From the NCBI GenBank assembly GCA_016217735.1, contig JACRGQ010000033.1, forward strand, positions 1 to 61,906: DNA of 61,906 nucleotides. Direction: 5' to 3'. Position numbers and translations under genes: made by a program. Shown here one piece after another: positions 1 through 10,579 of the stretch. Position 1 is the stretch's first letter. Each line of letters begins with the position of its first letter. The notes below the pieces were generated by a model. The model was not told the origin of the DNA. It did no database searches and saw nothing but the letters and a program-made list of their open reading frames with translations. This stretch comes from Nitrospinota bacterium. Its GTDB lineage: Bacteria > Nitrospinota_A > UBA7883 > JACRGQ01.

Positions 1-120
1 GCGGGAAAACCGAAAAAAGTGGCCCTTATCGCCGTCATGCGGAAACTGCTGCACATCGCCTACGGCATACTTAAAAACAAAACCGCCTTTAACCCGAAAT
101 TGCACATGAAAACCGCTTGA
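1..120 (+). CDS. IS110-family transposase, C-terminal fragment (cut by window edge)
   Basis: The first 120 bases read open and end in TGA. They encode about 39 residues containing VALIAVMRKLLHIAYGILKN, which resembles the C-terminal end of IS110/IS116/IS902 transposases (DEDD plus Tnp_20 domains). These enzymes move small circularising elements without terminal inverted repeats. The N-terminal catalytic region lies outside the window, so intactness cannot be judged. The stop codon is only about 35 bp from the 3' end of trpE on the other strand, so the element's right end must lie in or beside the trpE terminus. Family assignment is from the motif alone. Confidence 0.72.
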   Translation, partial: AGKPKKVALIAVMRKLLHIAYGILKNKTAFNPKLHMKTA

Positions 121-154
121 CGTGCAAGACCGTATCTACCGGGAAAACGGAAAA

Positions 155-1627
155 TTACAAACCGGTGCGGGCGATGGCGACGGCTTTTTCGAGCGCCCTC
201 CCCTTGTTCAGGCACTCCTGATATTCGGAGGCCGGATCGGAATCGGCCACTATCCCCGCCCCCGTTCCCAGGTAGGCTTTTTTTCCTTTCACGGCCAGCG
301 TGCGGATGGCGATGGCGGTATCCATCGTGCCATCGAAGGCGATATACCCCACCGCGCCGCCGTAAAGGCCGCGCCGGTGCGGTTCCAGCTCCTCAATGAT
401 CTGCATCGCGCGTATCTTCGGCGCGCCGCTCAGCGTTCCCGCCGGGAAGGTGGCGCGGATCACGTCGAAGGCGTCGGCCCCCGGCCGCAGCTCCCCTTCC
501 ACATTGCTGACGATATGCATCACATGCGAGTAGCGCTCGATCTCTTTGAGGTGCGTTACCCGCACGGTGCCGCCCGTGCTTATTCGCCCCACGTCGTTGC
601 GGCCGAGATCGACCAGCATGATGTGCTCGGCCAGTTCTTTTTTGTCGGCCAAAAGCTCGGCTTCCAGCGCCTTGTCTTCCACCTCCGTGGCTCCGCGTTT
701 GCGGGTGCCGGCGATGGGGCGCACGGTCACCCGCCCGTTCTGCAGGCGGCTCAATATCTCGGGGGATGCCCCCACCACTTCCCAGTCGTCCAGCTTGAGG
801 TAGTACATATACGGGGACGGGTTCACCACCCGCAGGGCGCGGTAGACATCGAACGCGCTCACGTCGAGGTCGATGGTGAACCGCTGGGCCAGCACCACCT
901 GGAAGATGTCCCCTTCCTTGATGTAGTGTTTGCACCGCTCGACCGCTTTTGCATATGCCGCTTCGCTGGTGTTTGATTTGAACTTTTTGGCTCCCGTCCG
1001 CCTCTTTATCGCCGGGGGTTTGGCGGTTGCTTCCAGCTTCCGCAGCAGCGATTTTATCTTTGCCACCGCCTTGGCGTAGGCCTTTTCGGCATTGCCTTCC
1101 ACATGGGCGTTGACGATGATTTTGATCGTCTGCTTCACGTTGTCGAACACCACCAGCGCATCGGTGACCATGAAAACGGTATCGGGGAAATCGGTATCCT
1201 TGTGCGCCTTTGCGGGGAGTTTTTCAAAGAAGCGGACGCAGTCGTAGCCGATGGTTCCCACCACGCCGCCATTGAACGGCGGCAGCCCTTCCACCTTCAC
1301 CGCCTTGAACCCGGCCATCACCTTTTTGATCTCGTCCAGCGGGTCGCCCGCCACGGCGAATTTCTGCTTCTTCGTTTTGGTGATGCGCACCCCCTCTTTG
1401 CCGGAGGTTTTTATCACCAGCTCCGGGTCGGCCCCCATAAAGGTGTAGCGCGCCCACTTTTCGCCGCCTGACACGCTCTCCAGAAGATAAGCGTATTTCG
1501 CCCCCTTGGAGATTTTGCTGAACGCGCCGACCGGCGTTTGGAAATCGCCGAACACGTCGCAATATACGGGGACGATGTTCCCCTGTTTGGCCAGCTTCAC
1601 GAACGCCGCTTTATCGGGCTTTATCAT
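155..1627 (-). CDS. trpE: Anthranilate synthase component I
   Basis: This chorismate-using enzyme makes anthranilate from chorismate and glutamine-derived ammonia, the first step of tryptophan synthesis. It has 490 residues, normal for the family. Visible motifs are LLES (48-51, tryptophan feedback region), PIAGTRKRG (304-312), GRND (342-345) and AGTLSGAPK (396-404) in the chorismate-binding domain. Its ATG overlaps the truA stop by 4 bases (ATGA), so it is probably translated from the uvrA-truA transcript. A trpG partner is not seen. Downstream on this strand lies the IS110 tail, so the rest of a trp operon, if present, is beyond the window. Aminodeoxychorismate synthase (PabB) is a less likely alternative. 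Confidence 0.93.
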   Translation of the reverse strand: MIKPDKAAFVKLAKQGNIVPVYCDVFGDFQTPVGAFSKISKGAKYAYLLESVSGGEKWARYTFMGADPELVIKTSGKEGVRITKTKKQKFAVAGDPLDEIKKVMAGFKAVKVEGLPPFNGGVVGTIGYDCVRFFEKLPAKAHKDTDFPDTVFMVTDALVVFDNVKQTIKIIVNAHVEGNAEKAYAKAVAKIKSLLRKLEATAKPPAIKRRTGAKKFKSNTSEAAYAKAVERCKHYIKEGDIFQVVLAQRFTIDLDVSAFDVYRALRVVNPSPYMYYLKLDDWEVVGASPEILSRLQNGRVTVRPIAGTRKRGATEVEDKALEAELLADKKELAEHIMLVDLGRNDVGRISTGGTVRVTHLKEIERYSHVMHIVSNVEGELRPGADAFDVIRATFPAGTLSGAPKIRAMQIIEELEPHRRGLYGGAVGYIAFDGTMDTAIAIRTLAVKGKKAYLGTGAGIVADSDPASEYQECLNKGRALEKAVAIARTGL

Positions 1628-2387
1628 TGGTAGACCACATCAATGAGGGTGAGGCCCTGCGCGGGGGCGGTGGGGCCGGCCTTGCGGCGGTCTTTTGCCA
1701 TCAGTATCTTTTTCATATCGTCCGGTTCCATCCTGCCCCGCCCTATCTCCGCCAGCGTGCCGACGATGTTGCGCACCATCTGGCGCAGAAACCCGTTGGC
1801 GGTTATTTCTATCGTTATCGTTTCATCCTTGCGGTGTATATCAATCGCAATTATATGCCGTACCGATGATTTTACCGAAGAATTTGCCGCCATGAACGAG
1901 GCAAAATCGTGCTGGCCCAGCAGCGCCCCGGCCCCCCGCCGCATCTCGGCGGTATTCAGCTTTTGTATCACATGCCAGCTATAGCGGAGGCCGAGGGGAT
2001 TCCGCTCGCGCCCGTTGTGGATGACGTAGCGGTAGGTTTTCCGTTTCGCGTCCTTGATGGCGTGGAACGAGTCGTCTACCGTCTTGGCGTTTTTCACGGC
2101 GATGTCGTATGGCAGCAGCGAATTCAGCGCGCGGGCAAGGGCCTCGTCATTCATCGGGAAATGCCCCTTGATGCTCACCGGCTGCGCCAGCGCGTGTACC
2201 CCCGCATCCGTCCGGCCCGATGCCACCGCCGGCACCCGCTTGCCCAAAATGACGGATACCGCTTTTTCCAGCGCGTCCTGAATGGTGTGCTCCCCTTTGT
2301 TCTGGCTCTGCCACCCGGCGTACCGGGTGCCGTCGTATTCCAGCGTCAGCAGCACCGTGCGGAAGGGATGGCTCTTCCTCTCTTTTT

Positions 2388-2391
<4 letters not shown>
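1624..2391 (-). CDS. truA: tRNA pseudouridine(38-40) synthase
   Basis: This enzyme isomerises uridines 38-40 in the tRNA anticodon arm to pseudouridine. The protein (255 residues from the chosen start) begins with the TruA signature [16 protein letters not shown] and carries [14 protein letters not shown], which holds the catalytic aspartate. [13 protein letters not shown] near the C-terminus is also typical. A longer reading starts at 2433 inside uvrA. I chose the ATG at 2391 because it overlaps the uvrA TGA by 4 bases, the same coupling seen between truA and trpE. Order: uvrA, truA, trpE. Confidence 0.95.
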
Positions 2392-5219
<2,828 letters not shown>

Positions 5220-5271
5220 AGAAGGCCATTGTCGCAAAGAAACGGCTTTTTTGCCAACTTGACGCTTGTTG

Positions 5272-5339
5272 TCATACTGAGCACGTTCGCTACGCTCAGT
5301 GTAAACTCCGCGAAGCATCCCTTTCCGGAGGGGAGTTCA
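5272..5339. repeat. Palindromic intergenic repeat, family 1 (divergent copy)
   Basis: It starts with tcatactgagc and contains a degenerate cctttccggagggg core, like the better copies at 13691, 23709, 27387 and 53840. It is followed near 5341 by ccacgaatgacacgaat, another short sequence common in bacterial intergenic DNA, and by a lone caggatgacaaaaag arm near 5461. The uvrA-glgA gap (5220-5487) holds nothing else I can identify. Confidence 0.6.
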
Positions 5340-5487
5340 ACCACGAATGACACGAATAGCACAAATAAACAGGTAAGGTTGGAAACAGGGATATAAACCG
5401 GATACTGTTTTTATCGCGTAGCCCATTCGCGGTTCGCGTTTAAAAAGATTTTTCGCTCCCCCAGGATGACAAAAAGGGAAGAGCCGG

Positions 5488-6948
5488 TCAGACGAGCGTG
5501 CGGTAGAGCGCGAGATACTGTTCGGCGCTTGTGCGCCAGGAGTGGTCTTCCGCCATGCCGTTTTGGACGATGCGATCCCATTCTTTTTTGCCGGCGAAGG
5601 TCTTGACCGCTTTCTTCACCGCGCCGAGGAGCGCCTGCGGCGTGGCGGGCTTGAACGAGAAGCCGTTGCCCTTCTTTTTCGCCGGCTGCCAGTTCACCAC
5701 CGTGTCGGCCAGGCCGCCGGTGGCCCGCGCCACCGGCACCGTGCCGTAGCGCAGCGAATACATCTGGTTCAGCCCGCACGGCTCGAAATGCGACGGCATC
5801 AGGAAGATGTCGCTTCCCGCCTCGATCAGGTGGGCCATATCCTCGTCGTAGCCGATCATGAGGCCCACGCGGTCCGGATATTTGCCGGCCAGCGCCCGCA
5901 GGTTGTCCTCGTATTTCGGCTGGCCCGCGCCGAGCACGATCAGCGTGATGCCGAGCTTCATCATATCCTTCTCGGCGGCGGTGATGAGGTCGAACCCTTT
6001 CTGCTCCACCATGCGCGAGACGATGCCGATCACCGCCCGCCCCGGCGCGTCCGGCAGGCCGAATTTTTCCAGCAGGGCGGCGCGGCATTTCGCCTTCCCC
6101 GCCATCTTCTTCGCGCTGTAGGAAGCGGGGAGATGCTTGTCGGCGGCGGGGTTCCACGTTTCGGTGTCGATGCCGTTCAAGATGCCGGTGAGCGATTTTT
6201 TCCGCTGGTTCAGCGCCTTTTCCAGCCCGAAGCCGAGTTCCTTGCCCAAAATCTCTTTTGCGTATGTGGGGCTTACCGCCGTCACCGCGCTGGCGAAAAG
6301 GATGCCGGCCTTCATGAAATTGATTTTCCCCCACGCCTCCACCCCGTCCGCCGAAAAATATTCTTCCGGCAGGCCGGTGAGCGGATATGACTCGCGGGGG
6401 AACAGCCCCTGGTAGGCGAGGTTGTGGATGGAAAAAACGCTCGGCACGCCGCGCAGCGGATGCCCTTCCGGCAGCAGCTTCAGGTAAAGCGGCGCCAGCC
6501 CGAGGTGCCAGTCGTTCACATGCACCACCTCGGCGCGGAAACCGGCGGCGGCGGGAAATTCGGACAGCGCCCGGTTGAAGAATATGAAGCGCGCGTCGTT
6601 ATCCGGGTAGTCGCCGTTCTGGTCGCCGTAGATGTTGGGGCGGCTGAAATACAGTTCCGGCTGGTGCAGGAACCAGAAGGTGACGCCGGGAGACACCTCT
6701 TTTTTGTACAGCGTGCCGATGTAGGGGCGGCCGCTTATCATCACGGTGATCGTGGCGGCGGTTTTTTGCAGTTTGCTTTTATCGATGCCGCCGTAGAGCG
6801 GCAGCAGCACGGCGACGGTGCAGCCGGCTTCGGCCAGCGCCCGCGGCAACGCGCCGGCGACATCCCCCAGCCCGCCGGTTTTGGCGTATGGGAGCGCCTC
6901 GGACGCGGCAAAAAGAACGTTCAGCCCCCTCTTTTTCCCCATTGCCAT
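5488..6948 (-). CDS. glgA: Glycogen (starch) synthase, GT5
   Basis: It transfers glucose from an NDP-glucose donor to the non-reducing end of an alpha-1,4-glucan. It has 486 residues, the usual GT5 length. The donor-binding KTGGLGDV motif sits at residues 23-30, preceded by VLFAASEALPYA. The C-terminal half has the retaining GT-B signature region IFLMPSHFEPCGLNQMYSLR and GTVPVARATGGLADTV. Two ATGs lie close together (6948 and 6942), and AAGG upstream fits either. It is isolated from other glycogen genes: downstream is the uvrA gap, and upstream is a divergent membrane protein. Confidence 0.95.
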   Translation of the reverse strand: MAMGKKRGLNVLFAASEALPYAKTGGLGDVAGALPRALAEAGCTVAVLLPLYGGIDKSKLQKTAATITVMISGRPYIGTLYKKEVSPGVTFWFLHQPELYFSRPNIYGDQNGDYPDNDARFIFFNRALSEFPAAAGFRAEVVHVNDWHLGLAPLYLKLLPEGHPLRGVPSVFSIHNLAYQGLFPRESYPLTGLPEEYFSADGVEAWGKINFMKAGILFASAVTAVSPTYAKEILGKELGFGLEKALNQRKKSLTGILNGIDTETWNPAADKHLPASYSAKKMAGKAKCRAALLEKFGLPDAPGRAVIGIVSRMVEQKGFDLITAAEKDMMKLGITLIVLGAGQPKYEDNLRALAGKYPDRVGLMIGYDEDMAHLIEAGSDIFLMPSHFEPCGLNQMYSLRYGTVPVARATGGLADTVVNWQPAKKKGNGFSFKPATPQALLGAVKKAVKTFAGKKEWDRIVQNGMAEDHSWRTSAEQYLALYRTLV

Positions 6949-7013
6949 TACCTTAACATGGCAACGCCCCGTTTGCTAACCGGCGCGATTGGCGCGGGGG
7001 AGCCGCCGGGTAC

Positions 7014-7019
7014 TATAAT
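7014..7019 (+). promoter_or_regulatory. -10-like TATAAT just before the 7030 start
   Basis: A perfect TATAAT lies 10 nt before the ATG at 7030, with a possible TTGGCG -35 at 6989-6994 (19-nt spacer). A start site 6-7 nt downstream would leave a leader of only a few bases, and no Shine-Dalgarno is present. Confidence 0.5.
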
Positions 7020-7029
7020 CCAATCACCG

Positions 7030-8415
7030 ATGGCTGGCATTGTTATTAAACGGATGGGAACCGCCGCGCTGCTGCTGGCGGCGCTGGGCAACGCGCTGCT
7101 GTTCGCCGGCCTCGTGCCGCTGTGGCAGGGGCCGGACGAGGCGGCGCACTTTTCCTATATCCAGTTCATCGCGGAAGAACGGGCGATGCCGGTCTACCGC
7201 CCGCCGTACGAACTGTACCGCACCGACCTGCCGGAGGACGTCCGCCAAAGCCGCGCGCGGCTGGAAGCGGACGCGCTGGCGTTCCACCCGGGAACCATAC
7301 AAAGCTTTTTGCACGGCGCGCCGCCGCCCCCCGTTTCCGGCGGACGCCGCGTGGCGGCGGACGATTACCACAACAACGCGCTCGCCTACGGCCCGCTCTA
7401 CTACCTTTACGGCGCGGCGGCCTACGCGCTCTGTTACGGCGCCGATGTCGAAACGCGGGCCTACGCGGTACGCTTCGCCACCGCCCTGCTCATCGTCCCC
7501 TTTGCGTGGTTCGTTTACCGTTTCGGGCGGCTGCTGCTGCGGGGCCACCGGAAAGGGCTTGCCTTCGCCGCGTTCGTCACGTTGCAGCCGATGGTGGCGC
7601 ATGTGTTCGCGATAGTGAATAACGACGCGATGCTGATTACCTGCGCCGCCGGTTCATTCTGCTTCATGGCGCGGTACTTCGCCCGCGGCGGCGTCCGGCA
7701 TGCCGTGTGGGGGGGCGTGTTCGCCGGCGCGGCGGCGGCGGCGAAGAGCCACGGCATTTTCGCCGTTGCCGCGCTGCCGCTGTTCGTGCTGGCGCGTTTT
7801 GCGGTAACGCGGCGGATGCCGTTGCGGGCCGCGGCGTATTCCCTCAGCGCGGCGGTGATCGTAGCGGGGCCGTGGTTCGCCTTTTCACTCAATCAGTACG
7901 GCTCCCTGTTCGGCGTATCGGGCGGAGCCGCCGCGGCGGGCGCCCCTTCCGCCGCCGCGATTGCCGCCCCGCTCTTCTTTCGCTGGCCGTTCACGCTCTT
8001 CGTTTCGTTCTTCGGCAATTTCGGCGCGCTCGATACCCCGTTGCCGGACCGGACGGCCATCGCGCTGTGGTATCTGCATATCGCCGCGTTCGCGGCGGTT
8101 GCCATCGCGGCGGCGGCCGTCGTCGCGCGCCGCTCATTGCGCGGCGGAAAGGGGCTGTTCATTCTCTGCGTCACGCTGGTGGCGGGGTTTGACCTGATGC
8201 TGGCGCTCTTTTTTTACGGCGGCATGATGGACGGCGGGCAGGGGCGCTACTACTTCGCCGTGTGGCCGCTGATGGCGGCGGCGCTGTTTTACGCCCTGCA
8301 CACGCTCCTGCCCCGGCGGCTGGCGCGCCCGGCGATGATCGGGCTGGCCCTTTGCATGGCGCTGCTTTCAATCTGCGCGGCGTTCCATGTGGCGCTGCCG
8401 AGGTACTATTTATGA
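7030..8415 (+). CDS. Polytopic membrane protein, DUF2142/GT39-like glycosyltransferase
   Basis: A 461-residue protein with about ten hydrophobic segments. The first helix (about 10-30) is followed by a short loop with GPDEAAHFSYIQFI (Asp36-Glu37). This acidic pair plus His is characteristic of DUF2142 and related GT-C enzymes, which use polyprenyl-phosphate sugars at the outer face of the membrane. Substrate and acceptor are unknown. The frame is open from 6424, but upstream sequence is antisense to glgA; the ATG at 7030 precedes the first helix and 7054 is also possible. It overlaps the next gene by 4 bases (ATGA). A putative transporter is a less likely reading. Confidence 0.75.
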   Translation: MAGIVIKRMGTAALLLAALGNALLFAGLVPLWQGPDEAAHFSYIQFIAEERAMPVYRPPYELYRTDLPEDVRQSRARLEADALAFHPGTIQSFLHGAPPPPVSGGRRVAADDYHNNALAYGPLYYLYGAAAYALCYGADVETRAYAVRFATALLIVPFAWFVYRFGRLLLRGHRKGLAFAAFVTLQPMVAHVFAIVNNDAMLITCAAGSFCFMARYFARGGVRHAVWGGVFAGAAAAAKSHGIFAVAALPLFVLARFAVTRRMPLRAAAYSLSAAVIVAGPWFAFSLNQYGSLFGVSGGAAAAGAPSAAAIAAPLFFRWPFTLFVSFFGNFGALDTPLPDRTAIALWYLHIAAFAAVAIAAAAVVARRSLRGGKGLFILCVTLVAGFDLMLALFFYGGMMDGGQGRYYFAVWPLMAAALFYALHTLLPRRLARPAMIGLALCMALLSICAAFHVALPRYYL

Positions 8416-9077
8416 AACGCGGCGTTGGGGGCGGACTCCTCTTCGCGCTCCTCCCCGCGCTGCTGGCGCTCGCGGGTTTATTCGCGCCGCTGTTGCCGGA
8501 CCGGCCGCATACGTTTGCCGGAGCGGGCATTGCTTTTGGCGACGGGGCGCCGTTTACGCTGACGCAGCCATTTGGCAGCGGTTGCGTAAAACTTGCGGGA
8601 GTGGCGCTCGGAGTGCAAAATCCCGGCGGGCGCGATTTTTCCGTCCGGCTCGCAACCGCTTTGGGCGAACCGCTGGGGGAGGTTGACGGCGTGCGCGGCT
8701 CCGGCGTGCGGCGGTTCCTTTTTCCCGAAAGCGGCGGAACGGAATTCCTGCTCACCATCGCCGTGAAAGACGGCGGACCGCGGATCGATTTCGCGGGGGA
8801 CCGCCACGACGGCGCGGAAAAATTGGCCGTCAACGGCGCTCCGGCGGCGGCGCACCTTTACCTGATGCCGCTCTGCCGCGCCTCCGCCGGGGAAACCGCT
8901 TCGCTGATTCTGGGGCGCATCGGCATGGAGAAACCGTTTTTGTACCGCCCCCCTGGCATGACGCTTTTGCTGATCGCGCTTGACGCGGGATTGTTCGGGC
9001 TTGGCTTCGCGCTTTTCTTCCGCCTAAACCATGCCAACCGCCGGGTTGATGCCGATTCGTCGGCAAAAATAGAATAA
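8412..9077 (+). CDS. Uncharacterised membrane-anchored protein with repeat-derived C-terminus
   Basis: A 221-residue protein I do not recognise. An N-terminal hydrophobic segment (about 8-28) is followed by a Gly-rich, probably extracytoplasmic region of about 150 residues, then a second hydrophobic segment near 187-207. It starts within the stop of the DUF2142 gene (ATGA), so the two are probably made together and may act on the same substrate; that is inference. The last nine codons or so, including the stop, fall inside the MITE-like repeat beginning near 9049, so the original C-terminus was probably different. Confidence 0.6.
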   Translation: MKRGVGGGLLFALLPALLALAGLFAPLLPDRPHTFAGAGIAFGDGAPFTLTQPFGSGCVKLAGVALGVQNPGGRDFSVRLATALGEPLGEVDGVRGSGVRRFLFPESGGTEFLLTIAVKDGGPRIDFAGDRHDGAEKLAVNGAPAAAHLYLMPLCRASAGETASLILGRIGMEKPFLYRPPGMTLLLIALDAGLFGLGFALFFRLNHANRRVDADSSAKIE

Positions 9078-9196
9078 TCCCGGAGAAAAAAATCCTCCCC
9101 TTTGCAAGGGGAGGCGCAGGAGGGGTTAAGGAACCTCCCCTTTATCCCCTCCTTGCGAAGGAGGGGATGGCTCTATATTTGACATCCAAATGCTAT
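9049..9196. mobile_element. MITE-like element, copy A
   Basis: It is about 148 bp and homologous along most of its length to copy B at 10410-10579. The right end tgacatccaaatgctat (9180-9196) matches copy B's right end at 14 of 17 positions. The left end at 9049-9065 matches copy B's left end at about 12 of 17. The 74-bp core (9094-9167) forms hairpins from cctcccc/ggggagg and cccctccttgcgaaggagggg. No coding capacity. It runs into the 3' end of the upstream plus-strand gene and stops 2 bp from the coaE stop. Confidence 0.65.
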
Positions 9197-9198
9197 GA

Positions 9199-9804
9199 CT
9201 AACGGCGGTAATCGCTAAGGATTTGGGCGAAGACGGCGGCGGCGTTTTTGCGGCACGCCGCCAGCGAGCCGTTGTTCTCCACCACGTAATCGGCGTACTT
9301 CAGTTTTTCGCGCAGCGGCATCTGCGCGCGGATGCGGGCCAGCGCGGCGGGCTTTTTCATCCCCCCGCGCATCAGGCGGGCCAACTGCTCTTTTTCGTTT
9401 GCCGCCACCACCACCACCGCGTCTTTCCACGTGTGCGAGCCGCTCTCCAGCATCACCGCCGCGTCCACCACGATGACGGCCTTCTTCTTCCGCTTTTGGC
9501 GGGCGGCGATCAGCTCCTTTTCCATCCGGAAGACCTCGGGGTGGACGATGGCGTTGAGCGCCTTGCGCTCAAACGGGTTTTTGAAAATGACGGCGGCGAG
9601 CGCCGCGCGGTTGAGCCGCCCGTTTTTATGGAAGACCTTGTTGCCCCAGCGCGACTTGACGGCGCGCCAGCCCGGCGTGCCGGGGGCGACCGCCTTGCGC
9701 GCGAGGCTGTCGGCGTCAATGGCAACCGCGCCGAGCCGTTTGAATACCTTGAGCGCCGTCGACTTGCCCGACGCGATGCCGCCGGTGAGGCCGATGACCG
9801 GCAT
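9199..9804 (-). CDS. coaE: Dephospho-CoA kinase
   Basis: It phosphorylates the ribose 3'-hydroxyl of dephospho-CoA in the last step of CoA synthesis. It has 201 residues from the chosen ATG. The P-loop GLTGGIASGKS is at the N-terminus, followed by AIDADSLARKAV, and HPEVFRMEKEL lies mid-protein, as in CoaE. A GTG at 9819 would add five residues and overlap maf. I chose the ATG at 9804, 2 bases after the maf stop. Order: maf then coaE. Confidence 0.94.
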   Translation of the reverse strand: MPVIGLTGGIASGKSTALKVFKRLGAVAIDADSLARKAVAPGTPGWRAVKSRWGNKVFHKNGRLNRAALAAVIFKNPFERKALNAIVHPEVFRMEKELIAARQKRKKKAVIVVDAAVMLESGSHTWKDAVVVVAANEKEQLARLMRGGMKKPAALARIRAQMPLREKLKYADYVVENNGSLAACRKNAAAVFAQILSDYRR

Positions 9805-9806
9805 GG

Positions 9807-10400
9807 TCAGTTGTCCCACGGCAGGCGTTCGAGGCCGAACGCCATGAAAAAGCGCAGCACTTCGCGCGCCGGCAGGCCGACGATGTTGCCGCGCGACCCC
9901 GCGTAGCTTTCGATGAGCGCCGCCCCTTTGCCCTGTATGGCGTATGCCCCCGCCTTGCCTATCGGTTCGCCGGTGGCGGCATAGGCGGCGATGTCGGCGG
10001 CGCCGAGTTTTTTGAACGTCACTTGCGAGCGGCAGAGCGCGGTCTCTTCCCGCCCTTCGGCGCGGAGCGCGAACGCGACCGCCGTGAATACGTCGTGCGT
10101 TTTGCCGCTCAGTTTTTCCAGCATCGCCGCGGCGTGCGGGACGTCGTCCGGCTTCCCCATCATCTCCCCGTCCAGCGCCACCAGCGTATCGGCCCCGATG
10201 ACCAGCGCATCGGGATGCAGTTGGGATATCTTCCGGGCCTTTTCCCGCGCCAGCCGGAGCGCGGTCTGCTCCACCGCTTCCCCCGGCAGCGCCGATTCGT
10301 CGATGTCGGCGTGCGCCACGGTAAAGCGTATCCCCATGTCGCCAAGGATTTCCTTGCGGCGGGGAGAGGAAGAGCCGAGCACCACCGCGACCGGTTTCAT
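9807..10400 (-). CDS. maf: Maf family nucleotide pyrophosphatase
   Basis: This house-cleaning enzyme hydrolyses dTTP/UTP or modified NTPs to monophosphates. It has 197 residues. The signature LGSSSPRRKEIL is near the N-terminus, VIGADTLVAL follows, and SGKTHDVFTAV is the third conserved block. The open frame extends to 10469, but those codons lie in MITE copy B. The ATG at 10400 directly precedes the conserved start and is 10 bp from that element's left end. The subgroup (dTTP/UTP or m7GTP) is not decided here. Confidence 0.93.
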   Translation of the reverse strand: MKPVAVVLGSSSPRRKEILGDMGIRFTVAHADIDESALPGEAVEQTALRLAREKARKISQLHPDALVIGADTLVALDGEMMGKPDDVPHAAAMLEKLSGKTHDVFTAVAFALRAEGREETALCRSQVTFKKLGAADIAAYAATGEPIGKAGAYAIQGKGAALIESYAGSRGNIVGLPAREVLRFFMAFGLERLPWDN

Positions 10401-10409
10401 GCGGGAGTC

Positions 10410-10579
10410 ATACCGATTGGCTGTCAAACATGGAGTAATCCGGGAAAAAAGGATTCCTCCCCTTTTCAAGGGGAGGCGCGGGAGGGGTTGAAGAACCTCC
10501 CCTGCATCCCCTCCTTGCGAAGGAGGGGAGGGAAATGGAAATCGGGATCATTATCATATCCATGACATCCGATTGGTAT
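10410..10579. mobile_element. MITE-like element, copy B
   Basis: A 170-bp element. Its left end ataccgattggctgtca (10410-10426) and the reverse complement of its right end (10563-10579) agree at 14 of 17 positions, forming terminal inverted repeats. The hairpin core at 10456-10529 aligns with copy A at close to 90% by eye. It fills the aroC-maf gap and its right end overlaps the first base of the aroC stop codon. No target duplication could be defined. Confidence 0.7.

Noticed and set aside
5220-5318. N-terminal extension of UvrA by 33 residues
   Set aside because: The extra codons read through a family-1 intergenic repeat and have no counterpart in UvrA proteins.
9094-10529. CRISPR-like array from the repeated cctcccc units
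   Set aside because: There are only two copies, more than 1.2 kb apart with genes between, and no regular spacers or cas genes. Dispersed palindromic repeats explain them.
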